DNA of 64,000 nucleotides from Yoonia sp. SS1-5 (GCF_038443705.2 NZ_CP151767.2:1550001-1614000), one strand, 5' to 3'. Positions 52,462-61,837 are shown, counted from the stretch's first letter. The notes: generated by a model from the sequence alone, not told the origin. Program-made: numbers and translations.

Positions 52462-53880
52462 TCATTCGCTGCGCTGGCGCAGAACGGCGCCGGGGTTCAT
52501 GATACCCAGCGGGTCCAGCGCATCCTTGACCGCCCGCAACATCGCCAGCTTGGCCGGGTCGCCATAGTTTTCCAGATCGTCAACCTTCAGCCGCCCGACC
52601 CCATGTTCCGCGCTGACCGATCCGCCCAGCGCATGGACCAGATCATGCACGGTCTGCTTGATCTGGCCGCGCTGTTCTTCATGATCGTCGCGCGTACGTC
52701 CAGGCATCGGGAACACGTTGTAATGCAGATTGCCGTCCCCCAGATGCCCAAAACAATTGATCCGAAATGGGCCAATATCAGCCAGCGCCGCATTCCCCCG
52801 GGCGATGAAGTCAGGGATCACACTCAGCGGCACAGAGATATCATGCGAACTGACAGATCCAATGCGCCGATTGGCAATCGGGATGCTCTCGCGGATATGC
52901 CAGAACGCCTGCCGCTGTGCGACGCTTTGGGCAATGACCCCGTCGCTGACCAGCCCCTTTTCATGCCCCGCAACGAATAATGCCTCCAAAGCCGCATCAG
53001 GGGACAGTCCCGCAGGCAGGCCTACATCTATCAACACGCACCATTCGGGAATGTCCGCAAATGGCATCCGCACCTCGGGGCCCACCTCGGCCAGGAAGTC
53101 AAAGCCCTGCCTGTGAATGATCTCGAAGGCGGAAATCGTGTCACCCATCTGCGCCCCTGCAAGCGCCAACAGATCAAGGGCCGCTGCGGGCGACGGCACG
53201 GCAAGCATGGCTGCCCCTGTGGCAAAGGGTTGCGGCGACAGTTTCAGCGCAGCACCCGTAATGATCCCCAGCGTCCCTTCGGCCCCGATCATCAGATGAC
53301 GCAGGTCATAGCCGGTATTGTCTTTGCGCAGCCGGGACAGGCCGTGCCAGATGCTGCCATCGGGGCGCACGACCTCAAGCCCCAGACACAGCGCGCGCGC
53401 ATTGCCGTAGCGCAGCACATTTACCCCGCCTGCATTGGTGGACAAAAGCCCCCCGATCCGCGCCGACCCTTCCGAACCCAGCGACAGAGGGAAGAGCCGG
53501 TCAATCTCTTCCGCGGCGCGCTGAATATCGGCGAGAATGACGCCAGCATCACAGACAAGCACGTTTTCCATTGGATAGACATCGCGAATGCGGTTCATCC
53601 GCTCGAGGCTAAGTACGACGGGGGCAGGCCCCTCACCCATGATCTGCCCACCGACCAGCCCGGTGCCGCCGGCATAGGGCACCACGCCGACGCGCGCCTT
53701 AGCGCAGGCGCGTACAAGTGCCGCAACCTCTTGCGTGTTTGCGGGGGCCACAACCAGACCCTGACCGGTCCACCGGTCACGCGGTTCTTGCAGATAGGCG
53801 GCGCTGTCATCCTTGAATGCAGCGGCCGGCAGCAAATTGCGAAGATGCCCTGTGAAGGTCGGGGTGACGGGGTTCAGCAT
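52462..53880 (-). CDS. FAD-linked D-2-hydroxyacid dehydrogenase (GlcD/D2HGDH-like)
   Basis: 472-aa flavoprotein. PCMH-type FAD-binding region VVPYAGGTGLVGGQIM, SLGSEGSARIGGLLSTNAGGVNVLRYGNARALCLGLEVV, and RKDNTGYDLRHLMIGAEGTLGIITG. The C-terminal cap has NCFGHLGDGNLHYNV and SAEHGVG, with the His/Glu residues that bind substrate and metal in the family. Likely oxidises a D-2-hydroxyacid (lactate, glycerate, 2-hydroxyglutarate or a pathway intermediate). Part of the leftward operon of the 52-64 kb island. Its ribosome site lies in a hairpin (see 53887-53923). Confidence 0.88.
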   Translation of the reverse strand: MLNPVTPTFTGHLRNLLPAAAFKDDSAAYLQEPRDRWTGQGLVVAPANTQEVAALVRACAKARVGVVPYAGGTGLVGGQIMGEGPAPVVLSLERMNRIRDVYPMENVLVCDAGVILADIQRAAEEIDRLFPLSLGSEGSARIGGLLSTNAGGVNVLRYGNARALCLGLEVVRPDGSIWHGLSRLRKDNTGYDLRHLMIGAEGTLGIITGAALKLSPQPFATGAAMLAVPSPAAALDLLALAGAQMGDTISAFEIIHRQGFDFLAEVGPEVRMPFADIPEWCVLIDVGLPAGLSPDAALEALFVAGHEKGLVSDGVIAQSVAQRQAFWHIRESIPIANRRIGSVSSHDISVPLSVIPDFIARGNAALADIGPFRINCFGHLGDGNLHYNVFPMPGRTRDDHEEQRGQIKQTVHDLVHALGGSVSAEHGVGRLKVDDLENYGDPAKLAMLRAVKDALDPLGIMNPGAVLRQRSE

Positions 53881-53886
53881 ATCCGT

Positions 53887-53923
53887 GTCCTTTTGGTCCA
53901 GCCACTACATGGGCCAAAAGGAC
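53887..53923 (-). promoter_or_regulatory. Hairpin sequestering the ribosome site of the FAD dehydrogenase gene
   Basis: GTCCTTTTGG (53887-53896) and CCAAAAGGAC (53914-53923) are perfect complements, extended inward by a G:U and CCA/TGG to 14 bp with a 9-nt loop. On the minus-strand transcript the 3' arm contains AAAAGGAC, the only Shine-Dalgarno before the ATG at 53880 (seven bases from AGGA to the start). The arm would hide the ribosome site when folded. It could instead be a terminator after the MetE-like gene. Confidence 0.6.
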
Positions 53924-53940
53924 GCGAAGGCCAACGTTGT

Positions 53941-55068
53941 TTATGCGGTTGCCCGGGCCGCACCCTCGGACATTGCGGCCAGCTTGGCATAGGCGATTTG
54001 CGGATCAATGGCGCCAAAGCCTGCAAAGGTCCCAAAGCCGCAATCAGACCCGGCGATCACCCGGTCTGCACCGACAATATCAACAAAGCGTTCGACGCGT
54101 TCAGCAACCAGATCGGGGTGTTCGACAAAATTTGTGGTCGTGTCCACAACACCCGGCACCAGCACCTTGTCTGCGGGAATATCGGCAGCCCGGTCCCGAA
54201 ACACCGCCCATTCATGGCCGTGACGGGGGTTTGATGTCTCAAACAGCACATAGCGCGACTTGGTCGACATCAGCGTGTCGAACATCTTGGCCATCGGGAT
54301 ATCGCAGATATGCGGCCCCTCGTAATTGCCCCAGCAGATATGCACCCTGACTTTCTCGGCAGGAACGTCGGACAAGGCATGGTTCAGCGCCTCGACATGG
54401 CTGGCGGCCACTTTCAGAAAATCGTCATCCGACAAATCGTTGAACAACATGTGCCGCGACAGGGCCAGATCGGGGCAGTCAAGCTGCACATCAAGACCGG
54501 CGGCAACGATGGTTTCATATTCCGCCTTCATGGCATCAGCCAATGCAGCCAGATAAGCCTCGCGGGTCTTGTAGTAGTCGTTCTGCAGAAAGAGCGAGAT
54601 GACGCCCGGCGATGCCGCATTCATGAACCCGCGCTGCGCGCCATGTTCGGCCATCGCAGCCTTGAGGTTTGCGATGTCCTTTTCCAGTTCGCCCTGCCCC
54701 TTGGACCGCACCTCGCCCACGCACATCGGCCTTGCGTATTGGGGTGTGCCGCCCCCCTCGGCCAAGCGTTTCAGAAAGGTCGGAAACTGCTTGAGATCGG
54801 CAGGCGCATTGCGCGGGCTGTCCCCGTCAAAGCCGGTATAGCGGTCTTTGACATAAGTGGCGTAGGAGATCTTGGAGGTTTCCCCGTCACTGACAATATC
54901 GACGCCAGCGGCGACCTGCTTTTGCACCGTATCGGCGACAGCCGCGGTCATTGTCGCGTCAAAAGCCTGCTGATCGTAAGCAGTTCCGTTCTCACGGGCA
55001 AAAATGAAATCGACCACATCCTGGGTTCGCGGCAGCGAACCGGTATGCGTTGTAAGTACCTTGGTCAT
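53941..55068 (-). CDS. Cobalamin-independent methionine synthase (MetE C-terminal) family protein
   Basis: 375 aa, equivalent to only the catalytic half of MetE. Zinc ligands appear intact: VHICWGNYEG (His, Cys), LFETSNPRHGHEW (Glu) and GSDCGFGTF (Cys). The N-terminal LTTHTGSLPRTQDVVDF is standard for the stand-alone family. Such proteins move methyl groups or handle CoM-type thiols with substrates other than methyl-folate. Its place in the island suggests a methylated intermediate or substrate (inference). Gaps of 60 and 51 nt to its operon neighbours. Confidence 0.88.
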   Translation of the reverse strand: MTKVLTTHTGSLPRTQDVVDFIFARENGTAYDQQAFDATMTAAVADTVQKQVAAGVDIVSDGETSKISYATYVKDRYTGFDGDSPRNAPADLKQFPTFLKRLAEGGGTPQYARPMCVGEVRSKGQGELEKDIANLKAAMAEHGAQRGFMNAASPGVISLFLQNDYYKTREAYLAALADAMKAEYETIVAAGLDVQLDCPDLALSRHMLFNDLSDDDFLKVAASHVEALNHALSDVPAEKVRVHICWGNYEGPHICDIPMAKMFDTLMSTKSRYVLFETSNPRHGHEWAVFRDRAADIPADKVLVPGVVDTTTNFVEHPDLVAERVERFVDIVGADRVIAGSDCGFGTFAGFGAIDPQIAYAKLAAMSEGAARATA

Positions 55069-55119
55069 GTTATTCTCGGCATCTTTTGTTGAGGGACGGC
55101 AATGGGCTGCGCGCGTGCG

Positions 55120-56085
55120 TCAGCCTGTCCAGGTCGCGCCAGCTGCGTCATCCGTGGCAATGATATGGAACAGGCTGGCCTCGCCTGTCATCGCAGGGAT
55201 TGCGTTATGCATCAAGTCCGCGGGAACCGACATCGTGTCCCCCGGTGCAAGTGTCGCACTGCCACCATCCCAGTTCACCTTCCAATGGCCGCGCATGGGC
55301 ATCAGGACCGATGGACGATCATGGGAATGCATCGCCTCATCCGCGGAATTCCTGTTCATAAAGGCAACTTCGAAGCCCGGCTTGTCGCGCAGCATCCCTG
55401 TTTCGCCAATCACCACAACCGGCGCAGGATCCGCCATCGCCATCATGTCCCAATAGCGGGCGACATATCCTGGCACCACATCCGCCGCGCTGGGTTCGGG
55501 GTAGCCCGCCAGTTCCTGCGGCGTCAAAAGCGGCATCGGGTTCACGCCGTCAGGCAGGCGCTGGCCCTTTTTGCTGTCATAAAGCTTGCCATTGTCACCC
55601 AGCACCAGACCATGTTCTTGCGCGTCCACAATCACGTGGGGGGCCCAGATCACGCCACCGCCTGCATCATCCCCGCCAAGGATGGCCATGATCATCCCGT
55701 AATCTGTGCCGATATTTTCGAACCCCCGAAAAATACCGGTTGGAATATTGATGATATCGCCCTCTTCCAGAACAACCTCACCAGCTGTGCCATGCTGCCC
55801 CCAGAAGAAGCGCCAGCGCCCCTTGAGAACAAAGAACACCTCGGCGGTGCGGTGACTGTGCAAGGAGTTTCGGCATTTCGGGGGCTGTCCTGCCGCCCCG
55901 ATATTGAACCCATGAGGGATCGCAATATGCACGTGTTGATCGGGGGATTCAGAAACGCCGCCACCAATGATGGTGAAGTTTTCCTTTTGATCCGATCCGG
56001 GTGTGTGCGCATCAATAAAGGCGGTTTTGCACGGGTGCAGATCGCCATAGCGAACGATGCGGGTTTCCATATCTTGCGGTGTCAT
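55120..56085 (-). CDS. Two-cupin-domain protein
   Basis: 321-aa bicupin. First barrel around residues 75-145: NSLHSHRTAEVFFVLKGRWRFFWG and GDIINIPTGIFRGFEN, with His/Glu metal ligands. Second barrel about 235-310: EAMHSHDRPSVLMPMRGHWKVNW, GDTMSVPADLMHNAIP. The layout resembles gentisate-type dioxygenases or quercetinase-like oxidases, but identity cannot be stated. Within the leftward catabolic operon. Confidence 0.8.
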   Translation of the reverse strand: MTPQDMETRIVRYGDLHPCKTAFIDAHTPGSDQKENFTIIGGGVSESPDQHVHIAIPHGFNIGAAGQPPKCRNSLHSHRTAEVFFVLKGRWRFFWGQHGTAGEVVLEEGDIINIPTGIFRGFENIGTDYGMIMAILGGDDAGGGVIWAPHVIVDAQEHGLVLGDNGKLYDSKKGQRLPDGVNPMPLLTPQELAGYPEPSAADVVPGYVARYWDMMAMADPAPVVVIGETGMLRDKPGFEVAFMNRNSADEAMHSHDRPSVLMPMRGHWKVNWDGGSATLAPGDTMSVPADLMHNAIPAMTGEASLFHIIATDDAAGATWTG

Positions 56086-56142
56086 CTGAATGTCTTTCCA
56101 AAAGAGGGTCGGCTGCGTTTGGCGCGGGTGCGACGCCTCAGG

Positions 56143-57126
56143 CTATCCGGTATGCATCAATATCTGTTTCCAGATTGCGATCTCATCATAGAGCGCAAAT
56201 TCACGGCGCAGCCCGATCCCGTCCGGGCCATAAGGTCCGAATTCTGCATGACACATGCCCATGACATGGACCTGCGCGCCGGTGGGTTCACCAAAGCTGC
56301 CCCATCCATCGTGAACTCCATCCAGCGACCAGCGGATCGCAGCGCGCGGCGAAAGCATATCGGCATCCATCCCGATCTGGTGGTGGATCTTGAATTCAGC
56401 ATGCGGAAAGGACGAACGTAGCCCGACCCAGAAGGCCAGCACACCGTCCCAACCGGTCACCCGATTGGCCCCTGCATATTCGCCGATGATCGCCCGGTCA
56501 TAGCTTTCACGGATATGGGTAAAGTCATGGTTCATGATCCGCGTCAGCGTATCGGCGTAACGCTGCCCCCAGGCATTGTCATTGCCGGTTGCGGTGTAAT
56601 CGCCCTGAATGTCGATTGCGGGTGTAAAAGGCTTGGCGCAATTGGCCGGGCCGCCCTCGCGTGCGATCAGGCCCTCGGCATAGTCGCGCGGGTCCATGCC
56701 CAATTGCCGGACGATCCCGCCATAATCCCGCACCAGCCATTCGTCATAGATGGTGTCCTCCTTTGCCGCACAATCCGCGATCACATAGACCTGCCAATGC
56801 TTGCCCGTTGCGGGGCCAAATTGTCCGTCGCGCGTGTGTGTGGCTTTGGTCAGCAGGCGGTGGGATGACAGGAACCCGTCATCCGCGTTCCCGGACCAGA
56901 TCACATCCTCGCCCAATAATTCGCGGTCGGGGAATTCGTGGCAGGTCGCCATGGTGGAGGCAATCACCGCCTGATTGCCTTTGCCCACGCCCATCGGTGT
57001 CCGCACCGGGATATCGGGGGCATAATAATGGTTCAGGGTGCCGATCCCGCGGTCTTCCCAGATTTCCTTGGTAATCCCGATGATATAGTCGGGGAAATCT
57101 TTCCATTTGGGGTTGAAACCCTTCAT
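56143..57126 (-). CDS. SnoaL-like (polyketide cyclase / ester cyclase) two-domain protein
   Basis: 327 aa with two NTF2-like folds. Recognisable segments: GIGTLNHYYAPDIPVRTPMGVGKGNQAVIASTMATCHEFPDRELLGEDVIWSGN in the first half, and EYAGANRVTGWDGVLAFWVGLRSSFPHAEFKIHHQIGMD in the second. SnoaL-like proteins serve as cyclases, hydrolases or isomerases. A related single-domain gene lies at 60306 in the same operon. The stop of the LacI gene overlaps the ATG by 4 bp. Confidence 0.82.
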   Translation of the reverse strand: MKGFNPKWKDFPDYIIGITKEIWEDRGIGTLNHYYAPDIPVRTPMGVGKGNQAVIASTMATCHEFPDRELLGEDVIWSGNADDGFLSSHRLLTKATHTRDGQFGPATGKHWQVYVIADCAAKEDTIYDEWLVRDYGGIVRQLGMDPRDYAEGLIAREGGPANCAKPFTPAIDIQGDYTATGNDNAWGQRYADTLTRIMNHDFTHIRESYDRAIIGEYAGANRVTGWDGVLAFWVGLRSSFPHAEFKIHHQIGMDADMLSPRAAIRWSLDGVHDGWGSFGEPTGAQVHVMGMCHAEFGPYGPDGIGLRREFALYDEIAIWKQILMHTG

Positions 57127-58127
57127 GCCTTTGGTCCTTTGGTAGAGCCGCGCCGGATCAGCGGGCTATCAATTTCGATCCGTTTGGCCGGGGCGGTCGG
57201 GTCGGTCAAACGCGCCAGCAAGGTCGCGACGGTTGCCTCGACCATCCGGTTGACGGGCTGTCGCATCGTGGTCAGGTCATAAGCCGCCCAAGCCGCCAAG
57301 GGTACATCATCATAGCCGATCACGGCGACGTCGTCGGGAACCCGCAGCCCAAGCTCTTGTCGCAATGTATCCATCACGGCAAAGGCCATGTGATCATTGC
57401 CCACAAATATCGCGTCAGGGGGGGCGTCCTGCGCCATCAATGTCCGTGTCGCAGCCGCGGCTGTGTCCCGATCATACATCCCGTCAATGATCTGTGGCGT
57501 GATCCCGGCCTGTGTCAGCACATTGACAAAGCCCTGCTGCCGGTCCCGCCCGGTAGAAGACCCCTGCCAGCCGCTGATATGTGCAATGTTTCGATGCCCG
57601 CAAGAGAGCAGGTATCTGCCCACCGTCTCACCCCCTGCAACATTTGCCGATGTCACGGCGGAAACGCCCGCCCCGTCCTGTCCCCGGTTGAACATGACCA
57701 CGGGGATGCCGGCCGCGTTGCACCGTGCCGTCAGATCACTGGTCATCCCGACAGAGGCCGTGATGATCCCGTCAACCTGAAAATCCAGCAGTTCCTGCAT
57801 CACTTCCTCGACATCCGCCCGACTATTGGCGGCTGTAAATACCAGTATATGGTACCCTTGGGCCTGCAGCGCGTTTGACAGCCGTTCCAACGCCAAGGGG
57901 TAGAATTGATTGTCCAGATAGGCGACCACCAGTCCGATAATCCGGCTTTTGCCGGTGATCATGGCGCGCGCCATCATATTGGGGCGATACCCCAATTCCT
58001 GCGCCGCCTTGCGCACTTTTTCGACGGTCTTGGCACTTGCCGAGGCCCCGGGTGTGAACACCCGGCTGACCGCCGATTGGCTGACCCCGGCCCTTTCAGC
58101 CACCTGAAGCGATGTCACATTGCCCAT
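57123..58127 (-). CDS. LacI-family transcriptional regulator
   Basis: 334 aa. N-terminal helix-turn-helix and hinge helix: SLQVAERAGVSQSAVSRVFTPGASASAKTVEKVRKAAQELGYRPNMMARAM. A periplasmic-binding-protein-like effector domain (about 60-330) follows. It probably represses the divergent transporter/catabolic promoter at 61838-62091, where two operator-like sites occur. The gene lies inside the operon it would control, overlapping its neighbours by 1 and 4 bp. Confidence 0.93.
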   Translation of the reverse strand: MGNVTSLQVAERAGVSQSAVSRVFTPGASASAKTVEKVRKAAQELGYRPNMMARAMITGKSRIIGLVVAYLDNQFYPLALERLSNALQAQGYHILVFTAANSRADVEEVMQELLDFQVDGIITASVGMTSDLTARCNAAGIPVVMFNRGQDGAGVSAVTSANVAGGETVGRYLLSCGHRNIAHISGWQGSSTGRDRQQGFVNVLTQAGITPQIIDGMYDRDTAAAATRTLMAQDAPPDAIFVGNDHMAFAVMDTLRQELGLRVPDDVAVIGYDDVPLAAWAAYDLTTMRQPVNRMVEATVATLLARLTDPTAPAKRIEIDSPLIRRGSTKGPKA

Positions 58128-58891
58128 CAGTCGGCCGTCCAGCCGCCGTCGATCAGCATATGGGTGCCGGTCATCAGCGCCGCCGCGTCAGAGGCCAGAT
58201 AGACCACAGGCCCCATGATATCACTGACCTCGCCGATCCGGCCCAGCTTGATCTTTTCCGCGATCCATTTCACCCGGTCGGGGTTGGAAAATGTCTGTTC
58301 GGTCAGCGGCGTGCGGATAAATGTCGGGCAGAGCGTGTTAACCCGGATCCCAAGAGGGCCCCATTCAATCGCCATCGCCTTGGTAAAGCCCTCGACCGCG
58401 TGTTTGGTCGCGCAATAGACCGCCCGGTCAATTCCGCCGACAAACGCCATCTGGCTGGTGATATTGATCAGGCTGCCGGGCTTGCCTGCCGCTATCAGTC
58501 CCCTGGCAACCGCGCGGGTCAGGAAATAGGCACCCTTGATATTGAGATCGGCAACCGCGTCAAAATCAGCCTCGGTCGTTTCAGTGGCGGGGCTGTGGAT
58601 GGCCAGCCCGGCAGAGTTGACGAGAATATCAAACGGGCCTGCGGCGCTGACAGCGGCTTCGGTCGCGGCCACATCGACCACATCCAATTGCAATGCCTCA
58701 GCCTGCATTCCGGCACCGGTCATCTGTGTGACCGCGTCTTGAAGCCTTTGACTGTTGCGGGCGGCCAGCGTGACTTGCGCACCCGCCTCTGCCAATGCAA
58801 CGGCGCAGCCCAGTCCGATCCCCGAGGACGCCCCTGCGACAAGGGCGCGCTTGCCGGTCAGCTGAAAGGATGGGGTGCGTGGCAGGGTCAT
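58127..58891 (-). CDS. SDR-family oxidoreductase
   Basis: 254-aa classical short-chain dehydrogenase: ALVAGASSGIGLGCAVALAEAGA (NAD(P) loop), LVNSAGLAI, NITSQMAFVGGIDRAVYCATKHAVEGFTKAMA (catalytic Ser, Tyr and Lys), and a C-terminal MTGTHMLIDGGWTAD. Likely oxidises an alcohol in the island's pathway. Ends one base into the LacI start codon. Confidence 0.92.
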   Translation of the reverse strand: MTLPRTPSFQLTGKRALVAGASSGIGLGCAVALAEAGAQVTLAARNSQRLQDAVTQMTGAGMQAEALQLDVVDVAATEAAVSAAGPFDILVNSAGLAIHSPATETTEADFDAVADLNIKGAYFLTRAVARGLIAAGKPGSLINITSQMAFVGGIDRAVYCATKHAVEGFTKAMAIEWGPLGIRVNTLCPTFIRTPLTEQTFSNPDRVKWIAEKIKLGRIGEVSDIMGPVVYLASDAAALMTGTHMLIDGGWTAD

Positions 58892-58911
58892 GGGTATTGT
58901 GTCCGTTGCAA

Positions 58912-58951
58912 CCGCCGGAGCCTCCGGCGGGAGTATTTTGGGCGAGATGAT
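58912..58951. repeat. Palindrome plus GAGTATTTT dispersed repeat
   Basis: CCGCCGGA (58912-58919) and TCCGGCGG (58923-58930) form a perfect 8-bp stem with a GCC loop, directly followed by the 21-base unit 58931-58951 that also occurs inverted at 23886-23906. It occupies the 63-bp gap between the histidinol-dehydrogenase-like and SDR genes, so it may affect the downstream part of the operon. Confidence 0.7.
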
Positions 58952-58954
58952 AGG

Positions 58955-60265
58955 CTATTCGGCGGCAGTGCCGTAGGCGACGTTCTTTCCCCCATACCGG
59001 CGCACCCGGATGTTGCATTGTTCAGCATGCCCAACGAAGCCTTCGAGCATGCACAGACGTGAGCCATATTCGCCCACGAGGGTCGCGGCTTCATCGCTGA
59101 GCACCTTTTGGTAGCTGTGGGTCTTGAGGAATTTCCCAACCCAGAGCCCCCCCGTATACCGGCCCGCCTTTTTGGTGGGCAGCGTGTGGTTGGTGCCGAT
59201 GACTTTGTCGCCATTGGCCACATTGGTGCGCGGCCCCAGGAACAACGCGCCATAGCAGGTCATGTTTTCGAGGAACCAATCATCACGGTCCGTCATGACT
59301 TGCACATGCTCGGACGCAATAGCATCGGCCACAGCAAGCATTTCCTCATAGGTGTCGCAGAGGATGACCTCACCATAATCCTCCCACGACGTGCGTGCCG
59401 TTTCCGCCGTGGGCAGGATATCGAGGATCCGGTCAATTTCAGACAGGGTTTCCCTGGCCAGCTTTTCGGAATTGGTCAGCAGGACGGCGGGCGAATTATA
59501 CCCGTGTTCGGCCTGTCCCAGCAGGTCGGTCGCGCAAAGCTCTGCATCGACCGTCTCATCCGCGATGACCATGGTTTCGGTTGGCCCTGCAAACAGGTCG
59601 ATGCCGACCCGCCCGAACAATTGCCGCTTGGCTTCGGCGACAAAGGCGTTGCCCGGGCCAACGATCATATGCACCGGATCAATCGTTTCTGTACCAAGCG
59701 CCATGGCCCCCACGGCCTGCATGCCCCCAAGCACATAGATCTCATGTGCGCCACCCATATGCATGGCCGCGACAATTGCCGGATGTGGTTCGCCATTTTG
59801 CGGCGGGGCAGAGGCCACGATGCGCGGCACGCCTGCCACATTCGCCGTTAGGACAGACATATGGGCCGAAGCGACCATCGGGAACTTGCCCCCAGGCACG
59901 TAGCAGCCGACGGACTGAACAGGGATGTTCTTGTGCCCCAGAACCACGCCCGGCATGGTTTCGACCTCGATATCCGTCATGGAGGCACGCTGCGCTTGGG
60001 CAAAGCGCCGGATCTGGGTCTGCGCGAACTTGATATCTTCCATATCACGGGTCGTGACCTTGGACATGGCCGCGTCAATTTCGGATTGGGTGAGGCGAAA
60101 GCTGGATGGGCTATATTTGTCGAATTTTTCGGACAGATCACGGACCGCGGCATCACCACGGTCCGCGATATCGGCGAGCGTATTTTCGACGATCTTGCGC
60201 ACCTTGGCGTCATCTTCGGCCCGTTCCGCCTCTGGTTTGCCGGATTTGATGTAGGTGATAGTCAT
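58955..60265 (-). CDS. Histidinol dehydrogenase-like enzyme (catabolic paralogue)
   Basis: 436-aa NAD-dependent zinc enzyme of the HisD superfamily. The zinc and catalytic residues are kept: QAEH (Gln251, His254), SEH (Glu319, His320), GD (Asp353) and GFVGH (His413). There are no other histidine genes here; the neighbours are an ABC transporter and other oxidoreductases. HisD paralogues such as HpsN oxidise a diol such as sulfopropanediol to the acid in two NAD steps, so it may convert a primary alcohol of the substrate to a carboxylate (inference). GGAGGAACCAAGC precedes the ATG at 60265. Confidence 0.9.
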   Translation of the reverse strand: MTITYIKSGKPEAERAEDDAKVRKIVENTLADIADRGDAAVRDLSEKFDKYSPSSFRLTQSEIDAAMSKVTTRDMEDIKFAQTQIRRFAQAQRASMTDIEVETMPGVVLGHKNIPVQSVGCYVPGGKFPMVASAHMSVLTANVAGVPRIVASAPPQNGEPHPAIVAAMHMGGAHEIYVLGGMQAVGAMALGTETIDPVHMIVGPGNAFVAEAKRQLFGRVGIDLFAGPTETMVIADETVDAELCATDLLGQAEHGYNSPAVLLTNSEKLARETLSEIDRILDILPTAETARTSWEDYGEVILCDTYEEMLAVADAIASEHVQVMTDRDDWFLENMTCYGALFLGPRTNVANGDKVIGTNHTLPTKKAGRYTGGLWVGKFLKTHSYQKVLSDEAATLVGEYGSRLCMLEGFVGHAEQCNIRVRRYGGKNVAYGTAAE

Positions 60266-60281
60266 GCTTGGTTCCTCCGCA

Positions 60282-60300
60282 TCCCGGATATGATCCGGGA
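60282..60300. repeat. Palindrome TCCCGGAT-ATG-ATCCGGGA
   Basis: Perfect 8-bp inverted repeat with a three-base loop filling half of the 40-bp gap between the SnoaL-like and histidinol-dehydrogenase-like genes. CCCGGAT/ATCCGGG units are, to my knowledge, a widespread intergenic palindrome type in Alphaproteobacteria. Confidence 0.6.
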
Positions 60301-60305
60301 CGGCG

Positions 60306-60791
60306 CTAGTCTGGTGTCGCAGGTGTCGCACTGCCATTGTCGTAATTTTCCCAGCCCTGCCCGCCGAACACGTCGACGCCCAGTTGCTGCATCACCGAGG
60401 CGAAATCGACCGAAACCGGATTGTCGGCGATCCGCCCATCCTCGACCCGCCAGAAATCCATGTATGGGATTTTGACACGCTTGCCGGTGGGTGCGATCCC
60501 CATGAACACGCCGGAATGCGTGGCCTCGATATGTCCAAAACACGCCGCCCAGTCACCGTCGGCCATGAATTTTTCGGTCTTGTATGCGCGGTCGCTGAAT
60601 GCTGCCCGCAGCGGTAACTGCCAGTTCCGCCGAAATTCCTCGACCCCCTTTTTGGTGCCGCAGCCCTGATTGCCGCGCCACAGAAAATCAGGTGTGAAAT
60701 ATTTGGTCATGTCGTTCTCGCCCGCGGCAAGCCCGTCTTCCATGCGTTTCACGGCAGCAAGCGAGGCTGCGGTTTGTTCATCATAGCTCAT
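60306..60791 (-). CDS. SnoaL-like / NTF2-fold protein
   Basis: 161-aa single NTF2-like domain: [99 protein letters not shown]. The pattern xTHxGxFxGxxPTGKxVxxPxxDxWRVxxGRI is that of ester-cyclase/SnoaL proteins. Overlaps the ATPase gene by 4 bp, so coupled to transport. A longer relative is encoded at 56143. Confidence 0.88.
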   Translation of the reverse strand: MSYDEQTAASLAAVKRMEDGLAAGENDMTKYFTPDFLWRGNQGCGTKKGVEEFRRNWQLPLRAAFSDRAYKTEKFMADGDWAACFGHIEATHSGVFMGIAPTGKRVKIPYMDFWRVEDGRIADNPVSVDFASVMQQLGVDVFGGQGWENYDNGSATPATPD

Positions 60792-61837
60792 GTCAGGCGG
60801 TCCCCGGTTGACGCATCGAAAAGGTGGCAAATGCTGGCCGGAATGCTGGCGCTGACGCTGTCGCCAATGTCGACCCGGTAGTCCTTGCCCGACTTGACGG
60901 AAATGATCGTGCCGGCAGCGCGCATGGTGACCATTGTCGCCTCGCCCAGCAGTTCAAGCGAGTAGACCTGCGAATTCGCCTGTGACTGACCGTCGGCGAC
61001 GGTTGCATCCTCGGCCCGGAAGCCCAGTGTCACGGGACCATTGTGGCCTGTCGTCAGGCCGGGGATATTTATGTTTTCAGCAGTAAAGGTGCCGTTTTCC
61101 AATACCCCATCCATCAGGTTCATTGCGGGCGAGCCAATAAAGCCCGCGACAAATGTGTTGGCGGGGTTGTCGTAAATCTCGGTCGGGGTGCCGACTTGTT
61201 GCACGACACCCTTGTTCATCACCACAACGCGGTCGGCCAGGGTCATCGCCTCGATCTGATCGTGGGTCACGTAGATTGTGGTTGTCTTCAATTCGTGGCT
61301 GAGGTTCTTGATCTGCGCACGGGTCGACACGCGCAGCTTGGCATCAAGATTGGACAGCGGTTCATCCATCAGGAACACGTTTGGTTCGCGCACAACCGCA
61401 CGGGCAAGGGCCACGCGTTGGCGTTGCCCGCCCGACAACTCAGCCGGTTTGCGGTGCAGGAACTCGTCGAGTTCGACCATCGCCGAGGCGCGTTTGACCC
61501 GATCGTCATGTTCGGATTGCGGCACACCGCGTACTTTCAGCGGAAAGCGGATGTTGTCGTAGACGTTCATGTTTGGGTAAAGCGCGTAGGACTGGAACAC
61601 CATGGCCACATCCCGGTCTTTTGGGTCAAGGTCGTTGATCCGCTTTCCGTCAACCAGGATATCGCCGCCTGATGCGTCTTCCAGACCCGCGATCATCCGC
61701 ATGGTTGTCGTCTTGCCGCAACCAGATGGCCCGAGCAGCACGAGGAATTCCTGATCGGCAATGGTCAGGTCAAATTCCTTCACACCAACGAATGACCCCC
61801 ACCGCTTGCTCACGTTGCGCAGCTGAATTTCGGCCAT
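60788..61837 (-). CDS. Sugar-type ABC transporter ATP-binding protein (MalK/UgpC family)
   Basis: 349-aa ATPase of a CUT1-class importer. GPSGCGKTT (Walker A, about 37-45), LSGGQRQRVALARA signature, LMDEPLSNLDA Walker B, THD H-loop, and a C-terminal TOBE/OB regulatory part with GFRAED. First gene of the leftward operon; the binding protein and permease lie on the other side of the divergent promoter. An operator-like palindrome overlaps its AAGGGGG ribosome site, so repression could act on both transcription and translation initiation. Confidence 0.93.
   Translation of the reverse strand: MAEIQLRNVSKRWGSFVGVKEFDLTIADQEFLVLLGPSGCGKTTTMRMIAGLEDASGGDILVDGKRINDLDPKDRDVAMVFQSYALYPNMNVYDNIRFPLKVRGVPQSEHDDRVKRASAMVELDEFLHRKPAELSGGQRQRVALARAVVREPNVFLMDEPLSNLDAKLRVSTRAQIKNLSHELKTTTIYVTHDQIEAMTLADRVVVMNKGVVQQVGTPTEIYDNPANTFVAGFIGSPAMNLMDGVLENGTFTAENINIPGLTTGHNGPVTLGFRAEDATVADGQSQANSQVYSLELLGEATMVTMRAAGTIISVKSGKDYRVDIGDSVSASIPASICHLFDASTGDRLT

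Noticed and set aside
55102..56421. A 439-codon plus-strand frame across the cupin and SnoaL-like genes
   Set aside because: It spans two real minus-strand genes and their gap, and its translation resembles no protein family.
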